A DNA stretch of 64,000 bases, from the NCBI GenBank assembly GCA_032716605.1, contig CM064523.1, positions 42,314,598 to 42,378,597 on the forward strand, in the 5' to 3' direction. The position numbers were made by a program, and so were the translations under genes. This stretch comes from Paralithodes platypus. Taxonomy: Eukaryota > Arthropoda > Malacostraca > Decapoda > Lithodidae. Below are positions 1 through 10,113 of this stretch, in pieces. The notes under the pieces were generated by a model. That model ran no database searches. It was given only the letters and a program-made list of their open reading frames with translations, and was not told the origin of the DNA. Each line of letters starts with the position of its first letter. Positions within the stretch are counted from its first letter, which is position 1.

Positions 1-510
1 AGAACGCACATGACTTTTATATTACGGCCAACTGCTCGTCAGTGAAGAATTCTCGAACTCTGTACAGGAGTCCCAGTTTTTTAGAGGCATTCTTAGCAAT
101 GCTTCTAACATAATGTCCAGCTCAAGTTAGTAGTTAATGTTACACCGAGAATGTCAATACTAGGGGAAGTGGGAATATTTACATCATTAAAAAATATATG
201 GGAGTCAGTGAGATTCTGTCGGTTAGAAAATTGAATGTACTTGGTTTTCTGTGCATTAAAGGAAACTAGATTCTCTTGTCCCATTCATTAATTCTAGAAA
301 GGTCCTGGTTCAGAGAAATGCAGTGTTTATTTTTGAATTTATAAGATCGGGTTGGGTGAAAGAATTGGTAAATGTGAAGGAACTGTGGAGTGTTGAGTCA
401 TCTGCGTAGGAATGTATTGGATTATGAGTGGTAGATATGAGATCATTGATATGAATGAGGAACAGAGTTGGGGCCAAAACTGATCCCTGGGGAACACCAG
501 CATTTATGAC
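1..510 (-). pseudogene. Non-LTR retrotransposon RT fragment (Jockey/CR1-like)
   Basis: Read on the minus strand, positions 501-380 encode the reverse transcriptase core, with the motif AGVPQGSVLAPTLF followed by the catalytic YADD box in HSYADDSTLHSS. Downstream, towards position 1, the frame is broken by several stops, though phrases typical of the LINE thumb region (LGVTL-like, KKLGLL-like) can still be made out. The fragment is cut by the window edge, and no endonuclease part is seen on its upstream side. It would have copied LINE RNA by target-primed reverse transcription. The family is safe as a non-LTR RT; the exact clade is uncertain. Confidence 0.8.
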
Positions 511-1058
511 TCACTTAGTCTTGGTGGTCTTGGTGTTAGTGTTTTCATTCACTCGTAAACTATGACACAGCGAGATGGGTTATTGATAGACATATTAGTA
601 CTTACAAGAAAACATCAAAGTGCGAATTGAAAGTCTCGCGAGCACCCAGTCCGTGAGCTAGCAGAGGTTTCACTGACATCTTGAGTACAAATGGTTTAGA
701 GTCCTAATAATGTAGGCATTTGAATGAGAACCCAATGGCAGAAACTCTTAAGTGCCCCATTTGGTGCATTAACTAGGTGGCACCACTGGAAGTATGCCCA
801 AACGTTGGTTTCTATGACAATGAATACATCAACCAAATTATTGCCAAATGTGTCTTAGTACAGTAGGTTACTTCTTCAGAATTTATCACTCGTAATACAT
901 TCACGTGCCTCCTGCGTGACATAAGAGGTGACTGAAGAGGTTGGGTCGGTAGGCTTGCGACCCCCCACCCGTGAAAAATACTTACTGCAACGATGAGATG
1001 AACGAACGAACAGCCTCTGATGTGAAACGGACCTAATGTTGACGAACCTCGACCTACC
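511..1058. other. No gene; right end is probable RTE-type LINE leader
   Basis: No coding signal is seen from 511 to about 890. From about 890 to 1058 the sequence resembles an untranslated LINE leader, with a CATAAGAGGTGACT-like core, and it runs directly into the LINE start codon at 1059. Confidence 0.35.
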
Positions 1059-2831
1059 ATGGACAGTCTTAGGATAGCGACTTGGAATGTGAGAGGCGTG
1101 AATGCTGACACAAAAGAGAGAGAGGTCCTGGAAGTGTTAGTGAATGCCATGCTGGATGTATGTGGAATGACTGAGACCAAATGGAGGGGTACAGATGTGA
1201 GAGAGTGGTAGTGTGGAATGGGTGTGTGTGCTTGAGTGAGTAAGGAAGCAGCGAGAGAAGATGCATTTTGTTTGAAAGTAACAAATGGATGAGCGTGTAA
1301 GAGACTATGGGTCTGTGGGTTCAAGGATTGTGTGGGTGAGAATGAAAAAAGGAATACAAACGTAGGTAGTTGTGTGTGTGTATGCTCCGACAGAGGATAA
1401 ACCTGAGAAAGAGAAGTTCTGGGTGAATGTGGAGGCGTGCCTGGATAAGTTGGCAAGAGCGAAAGAATATTTTTGATTGGGGATATGAATGGGAAGGTGG
1501 GTGATAATATAGTTGATGGAGTGGTGGGAGGGTGGGGTATACCATCAGATGTGAATAGAAATGGTAGTGCACTTGTGTGGGGAGGAGGCCGTGGAAGGCC
1601 AACACTTTCTTTCGACACAGAATGGTACACAGGTACACATGGAATGTGGTGTGGAATAGGAAGGATAAGACAGTGGTTGAACGAAAGGCACTGATTGATT
1701 ATATAATAGTGTGGATGAACGAATGAAGAAATATGTGCTGGATGCTAGGGTGTATAGGGGTATTGGAGAGGATCTGTCTGACCATTATGTAGTAGTAGTA
1801 GCTAAAATTAAGATGCAACAAAAGTGGGTGAGGAGAGCTGGAGGGAGGCGAGAGGAAGGGGGAATGTTGAGGAGGGTGGAGAGGGTGCAGGAGAAGGAAA
1901 TCAAGGAAGAGTTCGGGAGAGCAGTAGAAGGATGACTTTGTAGGTTTGACCTGGTAGGTATGGAGGAAGTGGAGGAGATGAGCAAAGTGTTTAAGGAAGA
2001 TATCTGTGCAGCATGTGCGGAGGTGTGTGGAGTAAGGCAAAGAGGGAAGGGAGTGAAGGGTACAGCATGGTGGGCAGAAGAGGTAAAACTAGTTGTGGAA
2101 GACAAGAAGAAAGCATATAGAGAGTGGTTGGGTAGTAGAAGGAATGAAGATTTGGAGAGATAAAAACGAGCGAAGTACTTAGAGAAAAAGAGTAGTGAAG
2201 GAAAGTAAAAGAAGAGTAGATGAGTAATTTGGAAGGAATCTGAGTGTAAAATGGAGTGTAAGAAATTGTTCTGGAAAGAAGTCAAGAAAGTTAGGGAAGG
2301 CAGCAAGGGAAACAGTAAGGGTGTGAAAGATTAGAATGGGCGAGTGCTAGCCGAGAAGCAAGAGAGAGTCGAAAGATGGTGGGTGTACTTCAACGAATTG
2401 CTGAATGTAAGGAATGAAGCGCCAGCAAACATAGTTGGATGGGGTATGGGAGGGAGAAGAAGAGAAGTAGTGGAGGAGGAGGTGGGGATCAGGTCAGAAG
2501 AGTGTGAAGCCATGAAAAGAGAGAAGTTGGGGAAAGCACCAGGAATAGATGGAGTGTGTGGGGAAATGCTGAGGTATGGTGGTGAGTTAGTGATCGAATG
2601 GGTATGGAAAATGTGCAAACTAGCATGGGAGAAAGGGAGTGCACCTGATGACTGGAAGACAGGCATAATAGTGTCCCTATATAAGGGTAAAGGGGAAAGA
2701 GGAGTGTGTGGTATCCACTGAGAAATATGTCTTGTAAGCGTAGTAGGGAAGGTGTACAGTAGGGTAGTGATTGAGAGAGTGAGAGCGAGAACGGAGAAGT
2801 GACGAGCAGGGCGGTTTTAAGAAGGGAAGAG
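1059..2831 (+). pseudogene. Decayed RTE-like LINE (endonuclease and start of RT)
   Basis: Translation from the ATG at 1059 gives an apurinic-endonuclease start (RIATWNVRGVN, then TETKWRG). Further endonuclease motifs follow in shifting frames: VYAPTEDKPEKEK near 1380, GDMNGKVGDN near 1483 and LSDHYVV near 1775. Positions 2344-2721 encode the linker and RT start, with GKAPGIDGV and DDWKTGIIVSLYKGKG. The phrase order matches one RTE-like ORF, but stops and frameshifts occur about every 100-300 bases, so it is dead. It ends abruptly at 2831, where the truncated LTR of element A begins, so the RT catalytic box and the 3' end are missing. The endonuclease and RT assignment is firm; RTE is the best clade guess. 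Confidence 0.8.
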
Positions 2832-4535
2832 TGCTGATAGTCAAGCAGGCTATATAAAAGATCACACAATTAAGTTGACTTAAAGCTTCAAGGAAAAGAT
2901 AGATAACGTAATTAAATTGCAGAAACAATTTAATAACAAACTAGAAGAAAGCACATTTAACGTTACGTTAATTAATACAACTAATCACCCCTGCGTGAAA
3001 GAAGGTGAAAGCAAACAGTCCTCAAAACATCGTACAGGTAGAGAAGATGCGGGTTTCTAAACTGCATGTGGCTACTGTAGGATCTGATGCTTAGCAAAGA
3101 AAGTACGTTACGGATTTAGAGAACTCTTAACTCATAAGCAGGAATAAATACTAGTGATAGGCCATACAGTGTATAATGGCATAGGTATAATTAAATAAAG
3201 GCAGCAACTCGCAACATAACCACATACATGTGTGCTTCTCACTCTTAGTCAGGCAAGCCTGCTCGGACAGAGTCTCTAAGCCACACCCTGACTCACAATG
3301 CTCACAAAAACGGTAAACTGTGGCACAATAACAAGCATACAGAGATGATAAACCCCTAGCTGTTAATCTGCCAGGTGGCAGAGGTCTAGCCGGAAGGATA
3401 TAGGCTTCGGATACCCGGGCTGAGCCACCTGCTCTAGCCTAGGGACGTTCCCAAGTCTGTGCGCCAAATTACTCTAATTGAAAGGGTGCTCTCTTGAGAG
3501 ACTCAGATCGCAAGTATCTGACTCTCTCCTGGCGACCCTAAAACAAAAGCAAGAAGTGCTAGCGCAGTGCTGAGTGGACTAGGCAAGGGCCCTCACACAA
3601 CACAACACTAGACACACAGGGACACAGACAAGAAAATGCCCCCAGACTCCCACGGGTATCCTAGTAAAGTCGTGCGGGTCCACGGGACTCGCACCAGCAG
3701 ACTTTACTTAAAGGATCGCAAAAGCCTCCCCTCCGGTCTAGCCCCTGCTAACCTGACACAAGAACACACTAGCAAGCATGAAACCACCAAATATGAGACA
3801 ACAAAAAAGCTTCCTAGGTCTCATTAACAATTACATCTCTGCATAAGGCCCAAAATCCTATCTAGTTATCTGAGAGCTCGTCGTTAATACAATAATAGAT
3901 ATAAGGTCTATCAAGGGGAAGGGATAATTAAATAGATTGGTGAAGTAGTGGAAGGAAGGTATACAATGTAAGAGAGAAAGTTTCTAAGTGGGGTTGAGAG
4001 GGATAGATATCAAGGGGGTCCGAAGGGTACGACAGTGAGGTGGCTCTGAGTCTTGAATCTGTCTGGACCCCACCCTAGGCATACAAAATACATCCCAGGC
4101 TTGGCGACACTCAACACTGTTGCCTGGTCAAAATCCTCTACCCCGTGCGTGAGTCGAAACTAAGCCTAACATTGCAATCAAATGCATGTGACAACATCAG
4201 GCTCGTCCCAAGCTGGACTCTCCGCGCGAAGCAACATCCCCCAGCCGATCTCTCTCTCCCGCTCGTCTCCTCCCACTCTCACTAGACTTACATCTTATAT
4301 ATTATAATGAAACAATCAACTATCGAGAATAAAATATACTAAGATGCGTTGGTTAAGAATAAGGGCAGCTACAAGCTGTGAAACAACATAAGAATATCCC
4401 AGACATTAGTTACATTGTCGTAGGATATATACTAAGGAAAAGCCGGCCGGCCGGCTGCTACCAGCCGGTTTCTAAACGGCTGGGCAGCCGACGCGCGCGC
4501 ATGCCCGCACGAGGCTACTATGCAGAAGCATCACA
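2832..4535 (-). repeat. 3' LTR of element A, truncated
   Basis: Closely matches 10307-12008 over its whole length. In element direction it starts with TGTGATGCTTC at 4535 and runs down to 2832, where similarity stops. The last 193 bases of the LTR, including the CGTAACA end, are missing and replaced by LINE sequence. Confidence 0.9.
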
Positions 4536-4547
4536 CCTCCCCCAAGA
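4536..4547 (-). promoter_or_regulatory. Polypurine tract of element A
   Basis: On the minus strand CTTGGGGGAGG lies directly against the 3' LTR start. This is the expected place and composition for the primer of plus-strand DNA synthesis. Confidence 0.7.
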
Positions 4548-4857
4548 TATACTAAGTGACTAAGTTCTTCATATCTAACAGAAAGCTTCTCATAGTACCA
4601 CACACTGTTGCGACACAAGGCACTATATATAAAAAAAATAAAGACGGTTGTGCTCCACCGAGCAAGTTCAACTAACTTAGCGACAATAAGCGAAAACATT
4701 CAACTTAGATACTGCTACAACATCTTATACAAAATTCTACACGTTATAAAAAATAAAGAGTTTTTATAAGGTTTTTGCTTTTTTAATTTGTTTTTTTCGG
4801 CTGAACTACAGTGACAGCCTATTTTCCTCCACACTCAACCCTCAATCCTGTGGCAGT

Positions 4858-6051
4858 CTAACCAACATCATCCACCCTTGATAGACAATCCGCTATCACG
4901 TTATCAGAACCGGCAATATGGCGTATGTCCAGATTATACTCCTGAAGCATGAGTGACCACCTGGTCAGCCTCATATTCCGGTTATGAAACTGATTCAAGA
5001 ATTTCAGAGGGTGATGATCGGTATAAACCACTACGACTGGTCTGAAAGCAGGAACATATACATCGAAGTGCCTGAGCGCCAGCACTATCGCCAGGAGTTC
5101 TTTTTCAATTACAGAGTAATTCCTTTGTGCACTATTGAATTTTTTACTGTAAAAACTCACTGGATGTTCGATACCTTCATCATCTGTCTGTAACAAGACA
5201 GCCCCAGCCCCTACGCCACTGGCATCAGTCGCCAGCTGAAAAGGTCTGCTGAAGTCCGGGGCCCTGAGTATGGGGTGGGTACATAACAGGTGTTTCACCA
5301 AGGAAAACGCCTCTGCACACTCAGGAGACCACCGGAACTTCTTGTCCTTAGATAATAAGTCAGTTAAAGGTGCAAGTACAGTCGAATAGCCTTTGATGAA
5401 GCGACGATAATAGCCTATCATACCTAGAAACCGCATGATTTGTTTCTTAGTCGTAGGCTGGGGAAACTGATTGATAGCTTTGATCTTTGTCTGTGGAGGG
5501 CACACCTGAACCATCCCCACCTCGAACCCCAGGTACAAAACTGTGGCTTTGACAAAATCGCACTTACCCAGGTTTACCACCAAACCTGCTTCATTCAGTT
5601 TATTAAAAAGCTGTCCGATGTGAGCACAGTGACTGTTAAAATCATCGTCGTATATTATGACATCATCTAGGTACACCGTACAGTTGGGAATGTCGGCTAC
5701 AATATCGTTCATTAATTTCTGAAACGTTGCAGGGGCATTTTTCAGCCCGTATGGCATAACATGGCAACGATATGTGGCACCGTCCACCACAAACCCACAC
5801 ACCTCTCGCGCTCGCTCAGACAAGGGCACTTGCCAATAACCCTTAACAAGGTCTATCTTAGTGAGGAACTTGGCTTTTCCTATCTTATCCACACTGTCGT
5901 CCACGCGAGGGAGAGGGTAGGCATTTGAGGGGGTTAAACCATTCAACCTGCGGAAATCTATACAAAACCGCACCTTGCCATCTGGTTTGGGCTGCAGTGT
6001 GACTGGGGAAGTCCACCTTACTGCACCCTCAGAAATCAGCCCACGTTTCAA
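4858..6051 (-). CDS. pol: Element A reverse transcriptase and RNase H
   Basis: An open frame of 397 codons with no internal stop. The RT fingers carry SPVTLQPKPDGKVRFCIDFR near residue 15, and TKIDLVKGYWQVPL (near 64) holds the first catalytic aspartate. The YLDD box is at residues 127-130 and LGF and RFLGMIGYYRRFI follow. RNase H begins near residue 270 with the catalytic TDASG and ends with TDHHPLKFL and DIRHIAGSDNVIADCLSR. Together these copy element RNA into DNA and remove the RNA strand. The frame opens at a non-ATG codon because a single-base slip in a run of five G (6070-6074) separates it from the upstream pol frame; in an intact copy it would be fused to integrase. It is unusual in lying downstream of integrase and directly before the 3' LTR. 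Confidence 0.93.
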   Translation of the reverse strand: MKRGLISEGAVRWTSPVTLQPKPDGKVRFCIDFRRLNGLTPSNAYPLPRVDDSVDKIGKAKFLTKIDLVKGYWQVPLSERAREVCGFVVDGATYRCHVMPYGLKNAPATFQKLMNDIVADIPNCTVYLDDVIIYDDDFNSHCAHIGQLFNKLNEAGLVVNLGKCDFVKATVLYLGFEVGMVQVCPPQTKIKAINQFPQPTTKKQIMRFLGMIGYYRRFIKGYSTVLAPLTDLLSKDKKFRWSPECAEAFSLVKHLLCTHPILRAPDFSRPFQLATDASGVGAGAVLLQTDDEGIEHPVSFYSKKFNSAQRNYSVIEKELLAIVLALRHFDVYVPAFRPVVVVYTDHHPLKFLNQFHNRNMRLTRWSLMLQEYNLDIRHIAGSDNVIADCLSRVDDVG

Positions 6052-7118
6052 AGTGCTGGTAATATAATAGGGGGAACACGGTATGGCACTGATTTAAAGG
6101 GCGGGTGGTCCCCAACATCGACATCGTGCACCGCTTGAGTAGTGAGGCCAGGATGCTCCGCGAAAACAGCTGGGTTTGAATCAAACAAGTGCTGCACAGC
6201 TACACGCTGTTGCTCAGGCAGGTGCAATATCAACTCGTGAGCCAATTGTCTAGAATTCCCCGCCCACTGATCCGCGGAAACATGACAATCCCAATTATCC
6301 TCCCCCGCAGCTTGACTGTCCCTTCCTCCTTCTCCACCACGATCGCTGCAGATCAACACCGGGACAGTGAGAGGCTCGGAGGGGCGCCTCACATACTCTT
6401 TCATCAGATTTACATGGCAAAGTTGGTTCTTTTTCTTACGATCAGGAGTAGCTACTAAATAGTCGAGATCAGAAACCTTCCTTACAACCCGATACGGACC
6501 AGAATACTTGGCAGACAAGGGGTGTCCCACCAGAGGCAGTAGTATCAGTACCTCCTGATCTACTTCAAACTCCCTCAGCTTCACCTTCTGGTCGTATCTG
6601 TCCTTCATCTGAGCTTGTGAACTCTTAAGGTTCCGACCTGCTACCTCCAAGCTCTTTAGCATTCTCTCACGGCTTTCAACTACATACTTTAGAAGCGAGC
6701 ATGGCTTTGTGACTCCCTCCCAGATCTCCTTGACTATGTGGAGGGGCCCCCTGACCCTGTGTCCAAAAACCAACTCGTTCGGGCTAAATCCCAAGCTCTC
6801 CCCAGGTACTTCTCTCGCAGCAAATAAAATGTATGGGAGACCTAGATCCCAGTCCTTCCCATTTTCCATGCAATAACACCGCAACATACTCTTGAGAGTC
6901 GAGTGCCACCTTTCCAAAACTCCCTGACTCGCGGGATGGTGGGCAGATGACACCACAGACACTATCCCATGTTGCTGCATGGTCTGCTTAAAACAGAGCA
7001 GAAGTAAAATTGGATCCCTGATCAGACTGGATCTCCTGAGGGTAGCCATAACGAGAGAAATAGACAAGTAGGTTTTTGACAACAGTCTTAGCCATCCCGT
7101 TGCGCATGGGGTAAGCAT
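6048..7118 (-). CDS. pol: Element A integrase C-terminal half and linker to RT
   Basis: This frame continues the integrase of the preceding ORF. The true coding part begins near 6995. HHPASQGVLERWHSTLK carries the third acidic residue (E) of the DDE catalytic triad. It is followed by SLGFSPNELVFGHRVRGPL and an SH3-like C-terminal region (KYSGPYRVV...DYLV, then HVNLMKEYV). The last third is a linker ending in a Gypsy-type pre-RT segment (HPGLTTQAVHDV, VPYRVPP). No chromodomain is seen. An extra base in the A run at 6990-6993 separates it from the upstream frame, and another slip at 6070-6074 separates it from RT. The integrase inserts the cDNA into the host chromosome. Confidence 0.88.
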   Translation of the reverse strand: MLTPCATGWLRLLSKTYLSISLVMATLRRSSLIRDPILLLLCFKQTMQQHGIVSVVSSAHHPASQGVLERWHSTLKSMLRCYCMENGKDWDLGLPYILFAAREVPGESLGFSPNELVFGHRVRGPLHIVKEIWEGVTKPCSLLKYVVESRERMLKSLEVAGRNLKSSQAQMKDRYDQKVKLREFEVDQEVLILLPLVGHPLSAKYSGPYRVVRKVSDLDYLVATPDRKKKNQLCHVNLMKEYVRRPSEPLTVPVLICSDRGGEGGRDSQAAGEDNWDCHVSADQWAGNSRQLAHELILHLPEQQRVAVQHLFDSNPAVFAEHPGLTTQAVHDVDVGDHPPFKSVPYRVPPIILPAL

Positions 7119-9738
7119 CTGGATACCGTGTTGCTACATCCATTACAGTTAGTAAAAATTTATTGCCGGCACTAGTGGGGGGCAATGGGCCAACCATATC
7201 GATAACTACTTTGCTGAAGGGCGGCCCAATGACAGGGATGGGTTGTAACGGGGCTCTCGGGATGACCTGATTGGGTTTCCCAACAACTTGACAAGTGTGA
7301 CACTGTGACACCCATGACACGACACTCGCCTTTAACCCAGGCCACCAGAAAAGCTTGCTCAGAGCTGCCTCCGTCTTACGTGCCCCCAGGTGCCCTGCCA
7401 AAGGCACATCATGAGCTAATCTCAATAAGCTCTCACGGCACACCCTCGGTACTACTAACTGGTCCACTAATCCTGACCCGCCATCCCACTTTTTCTTGGG
7501 ATCCTGATGTCTCCGATACAAGATCCCCTCGGACAAGAAAAAATCACCAGGCTGCGCATCCCCATCGCTCTCCAGTTCGACAGCACCATTACCACACGCC
7601 CTGACTTCAGGATCTTCCAGCTGCAAGGAACATATATCAGCAGGTGCGAGATTATCCAAGTTCATCTTAAATAATTTATTTCCACCTCCAATGTCCCGCT
7701 GAGCCATCCTTTCCTCACGCTGCGCATAACGATGCTGTCGCAGAGTCTCTTCCTGCCCTGCACCTGCACTAGCGGTGACAGGCCCCGGGGCCTCTCCAGA
7801 GTCTAACATAGGTGCCAATAATGAGTCACCAAGAAACACTGCCGGCTCAAAACTCTCCAATTGACCAACACTTCCCGTTTTCTTGTGACCTTTCCTCCGC
7901 GGTTTGATAGACTGAGGTGGTGGCTGCAAGGCTCCGGATGTCTGAGAACGCGTCACAACACACGCCATGGTTTGTACGCTACACTTCTCAACCCACTCCT
8001 GTTCCTCCCTACTAACGTCGGCCGCCTTCTCGGCAACGACCAAGGGTGAAACCTTAGAAGCAGGCACCGCAAAGTCGTTGCCGAGGAGGAGGTCGACGCC
8101 CCCAACAGGCAAGTTCTCTACAATTCCCACATCCAGCTCCTTCGCCACACCACCCACCTCCAGCTCCATCCGCACCAGCGGGTAGGACTTCGTAGCATTG
8201 ATCCCCTGAACTACCACCACCCGAGCAGCGTTAATCGGCCTACCAGTAAAGTTCTTTAACAAGGTCTGAGAAGCCCCCGTATCACGCAATAGCTTAACTC
8301 CTCGCCTTTCGCCAGCCCACCTCACAAAACCATGCCCTCTATGACCCCCAAAGACGTCGCGGACAGGGTTCGAGCCTTCCGGACTCTTGAACACAGGCTG
8401 TGTCCCACCCTCTGACGAACTACCCTTGGCAAACTCAGAAGATATAGGCGACACCCCTATGCTGCGGGCCAATGACACAACCTTGTTTGGTGGCTTGTTC
8501 GGACAAGCATTTGCAAAGTGACCCTCCTTGTGACATGCAAAGCACTCTTTACTCTTTGGTTTCCCTTGGGAGTGGGAGGTACCATTAGACTTCTTATACG
8601 GGACGGTATTTGGTTTATGTTCAGTTTTATTGTCAGTGCTAGATGGTTTTGTGTATTTATGTGTATCAAAATTCTTGGGAGGGGGAGGGGTACGATCCTT
8701 TGCACCCGACTCACTCCTAGCTGCTGCTCCGCACCCTCGAATTAATGACAGTCGGAGGTCAGCCATTTCTGCTGCCTCCTGGAGAGTTCTAGGATTTTTT
8801 TCCTTTATATTTAATGTTAAGTCCCCGCCTGTGCACTTAAAGAACTGCTCCAAGAGAACCAGCTCACTCAACTCCTCAAAAGTAGCTGCCCTCTCAGATC
8901 GCAGCCAATGTCGTAGTGCATCAGACAAGTCCCGGGCGTGTTCTAGGAAGGTACTATCCTTGCCCTTAGTAACACCCCGAAACTTCAAGCGGTAAGTTTC
9001 TGGTTGTGACTCATAGGCCCGTAGCACAGCCTTCTTTAGCTCATCATAAACTACACAGGACTCTAAAGGTAGTGCATCATACGCTTTTAGCCCCTTTCCT
9101 AGGAGTCTTGATGAAACTAATGCTGCCCACTTTTCCTGAGGCCACTGGTGTTCCTGACACTTCTTCTCAAATCGCATAAAAAACTCAGCCACACATAACT
9201 CATCGAACACAGGAACTAGTTTAAGCAGGTGCGACAATGATTGGTCCCGATGTCTGTTACCTCCCCCAATATTTCGCCCTGTTACCTCCACTCGAGGATA
9301 CCTAGTAGACTCTGCCTGCAGTTCAGCCTCTCGTATAGCTGTTCTCTCTGCAGCCTCAGCCTGAGCTCTAGCAGCCTCAACCTGAGCTCTAGCAACCTTA
9401 GCCTGCACACTAACCTGTCTTTCGGCGGCCTCAACCTTGGCCATCTCAAGCCGAAACAACACATCTGGAGTCAACCCTTGAGGAGGGGAAGATGCATTTA
9501 ATGTGGAGGGTCCCTGTGATTGAATTCCACGCTGCCATTGACCATCAACTTGGGGGTATGTACTAAATTCAGGCACCCTGACGTTTGATACGGGGGTAGA
9601 GTGGAGGGGGGGCTGGGGACCGGGGCCCCAGTCGCCTCTCCACCCAGGTCTCTCCCTTCTAAACCCAATATCAAAGTCCTCAGCTGATCTTTCCTCATGC
9701 CACTTAAGCCCTGGTGACCCTGAAGACCTGCCACACAC
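6988..9738 (-). CDS. gag-pol: Element A Gag (SCAN-like capsid), protease and integrase N-terminal half
   Basis: An open frame of 916 codons. Residues 90-150 are a charged, probably coiled-coil stretch. Residues 168-335 are a capsid domain resembling SCAN (LKLVPVFDE, FEKKCQEHQWP, KWAALVSSRL, AYESQPETYRLKFR, FLEHARDLSDALRHWL). The zinc knuckle CX2CX4HX4C is C399, C402, H407, C412. The protease active site is LLRDTGAS with D486, followed by LLLGNDF. The integrase zinc-binding site is H776, H783, C813, C816, and catalytic aspartates D847 (VIDMVGPLP) and D906 (SDQGSNF) follow. Gag, protease and integrase are thus in one frame, with no shift at the usual gag-pol border. The ORF opens inside Gag; the real start is upstream, at 9901. 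Confidence 0.92.
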   Translation of the reverse strand: MCGRSSGSPGLKWHEERSAEDFDIGFRRERPGWRGDWGPGPQPPLHSTPVSNVRVPEFSTYPQVDGQWQRGIQSQGPSTLNASSPPQGLTPDVLFRLEMAKVEAAERQVSVQAKVARAQVEAARAQAEAAERTAIREAELQAESTRYPRVEVTGRNIGGGNRHRDQSLSHLLKLVPVFDELCVAEFFMRFEKKCQEHQWPQEKWAALVSSRLLGKGLKAYDALPLESCVVYDELKKAVLRAYESQPETYRLKFRGVTKGKDSTFLEHARDLSDALRHWLRSERAATFEELSELVLLEQFFKCTGGDLTLNIKEKNPRTLQEAAEMADLRLSLIRGCGAAARSESGAKDRTPPPPKNFDTHKYTKPSSTDNKTEHKPNTVPYKKSNGTSHSQGKPKSKECFACHKEGHFANACPNKPPNKVVSLARSIGVSPISSEFAKGSSSEGGTQPVFKSPEGSNPVRDVFGGHRGHGFVRWAGERRGVKLLRDTGASQTLLKNFTGRPINAARVVVVQGINATKSYPLVRMELEVGGVAKELDVGIVENLPVGGVDLLLGNDFAVPASKVSPLVVAEKAADVSREEQEWVEKCSVQTMACVVTRSQTSGALQPPPQSIKPRRKGHKKTGSVGQLESFEPAVFLGDSLLAPMLDSGEAPGPVTASAGAGQEETLRQHRYAQREERMAQRDIGGGNKLFKMNLDNLAPADICSLQLEDPEVRACGNGAVELESDGDAQPGDFFLSEGILYRRHQDPKKKWDGGSGLVDQLVVPRVCRESLLRLAHDVPLAGHLGARKTEAALSKLFWWPGLKASVVSWVSQCHTCQVVGKPNQVIPRAPLQPIPVIGPPFSKVVIDMVGPLPPTSAGNKFLLTVMDVATRYPDAYPMRNGMAKTVVKNLLVYFSRYGYPQEIQSDQGSNFTSALF

Positions 9739-9901
9739 TTTAAGCCATACTTATCAGCTTCAACACCCTGGCAGCGGTAAGGGGCACCTCTAAAAATCTT
9801 CTAGCACCCTCCTCGCTATCGACTAGCCACTCCACAGGTCTTTCTCCCTCCGAGCCCGTATCATGACCTGACCCATCTCTGTGTTCTGATGTATTAGACA
9901 T
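9735..9901 (-). pseudogene. gag: Element A Gag N-terminus (shifted frame)
   Basis: An ATG at 9901 opens a reading frame (MSNTSEHRDGSG) whose segment with EEGARRFLEVPLTAARV corresponds to EEDARKFLEIPITVDRV at the Gag N-terminus of element F. It reaches a stop near 9740. The corresponding continuation (DKYGLKCVAG) lies in another frame and overlaps the start of the main Gag frame, so one or two small indels separate the N-terminus from the capsid part. Confidence 0.7.
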
Positions 9902-10094
9902 GTTTGTGTACTGCAGTAATTATCACGGTTATAGAATGTGCCTTATCTCCTATGCAAGTATGTATATACTAATGTTATTTAAAGTCTTTAATGTGTTATA
10001 TTGGTTGCTCCAAAAAAAATCTATGTCCACTGTATTCCTCTAATCATAAGGAATCTCAAAACAAATGACCACTATATTCCTCTGTTCAGTAAAT

Positions 10095-10111
10095 CCTATG
10101 CAAGGTCGCCA
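10095..10111 (-). promoter_or_regulatory. Primer binding site of element A
   Basis: Two bases after the LTR end CGTAACA the minus strand reads TGGCGACC. This is complementary to a tRNA 3' end of the form GGTCGCCA, as in some arginine tRNAs. The following bases (TTGCATAGG) do not extend the match with confidence. Elements B, C and F have the same 8 bases at the same spacing. Confidence 0.6.
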
Positions 10112-10113
10112 TT

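Noticed and set aside
3636..3827. 63-codon frame in the LTR of element A
   Set aside because: In the sister LTR at 11110 the frame is altered by an extra A, and it encodes nothing recognisable.
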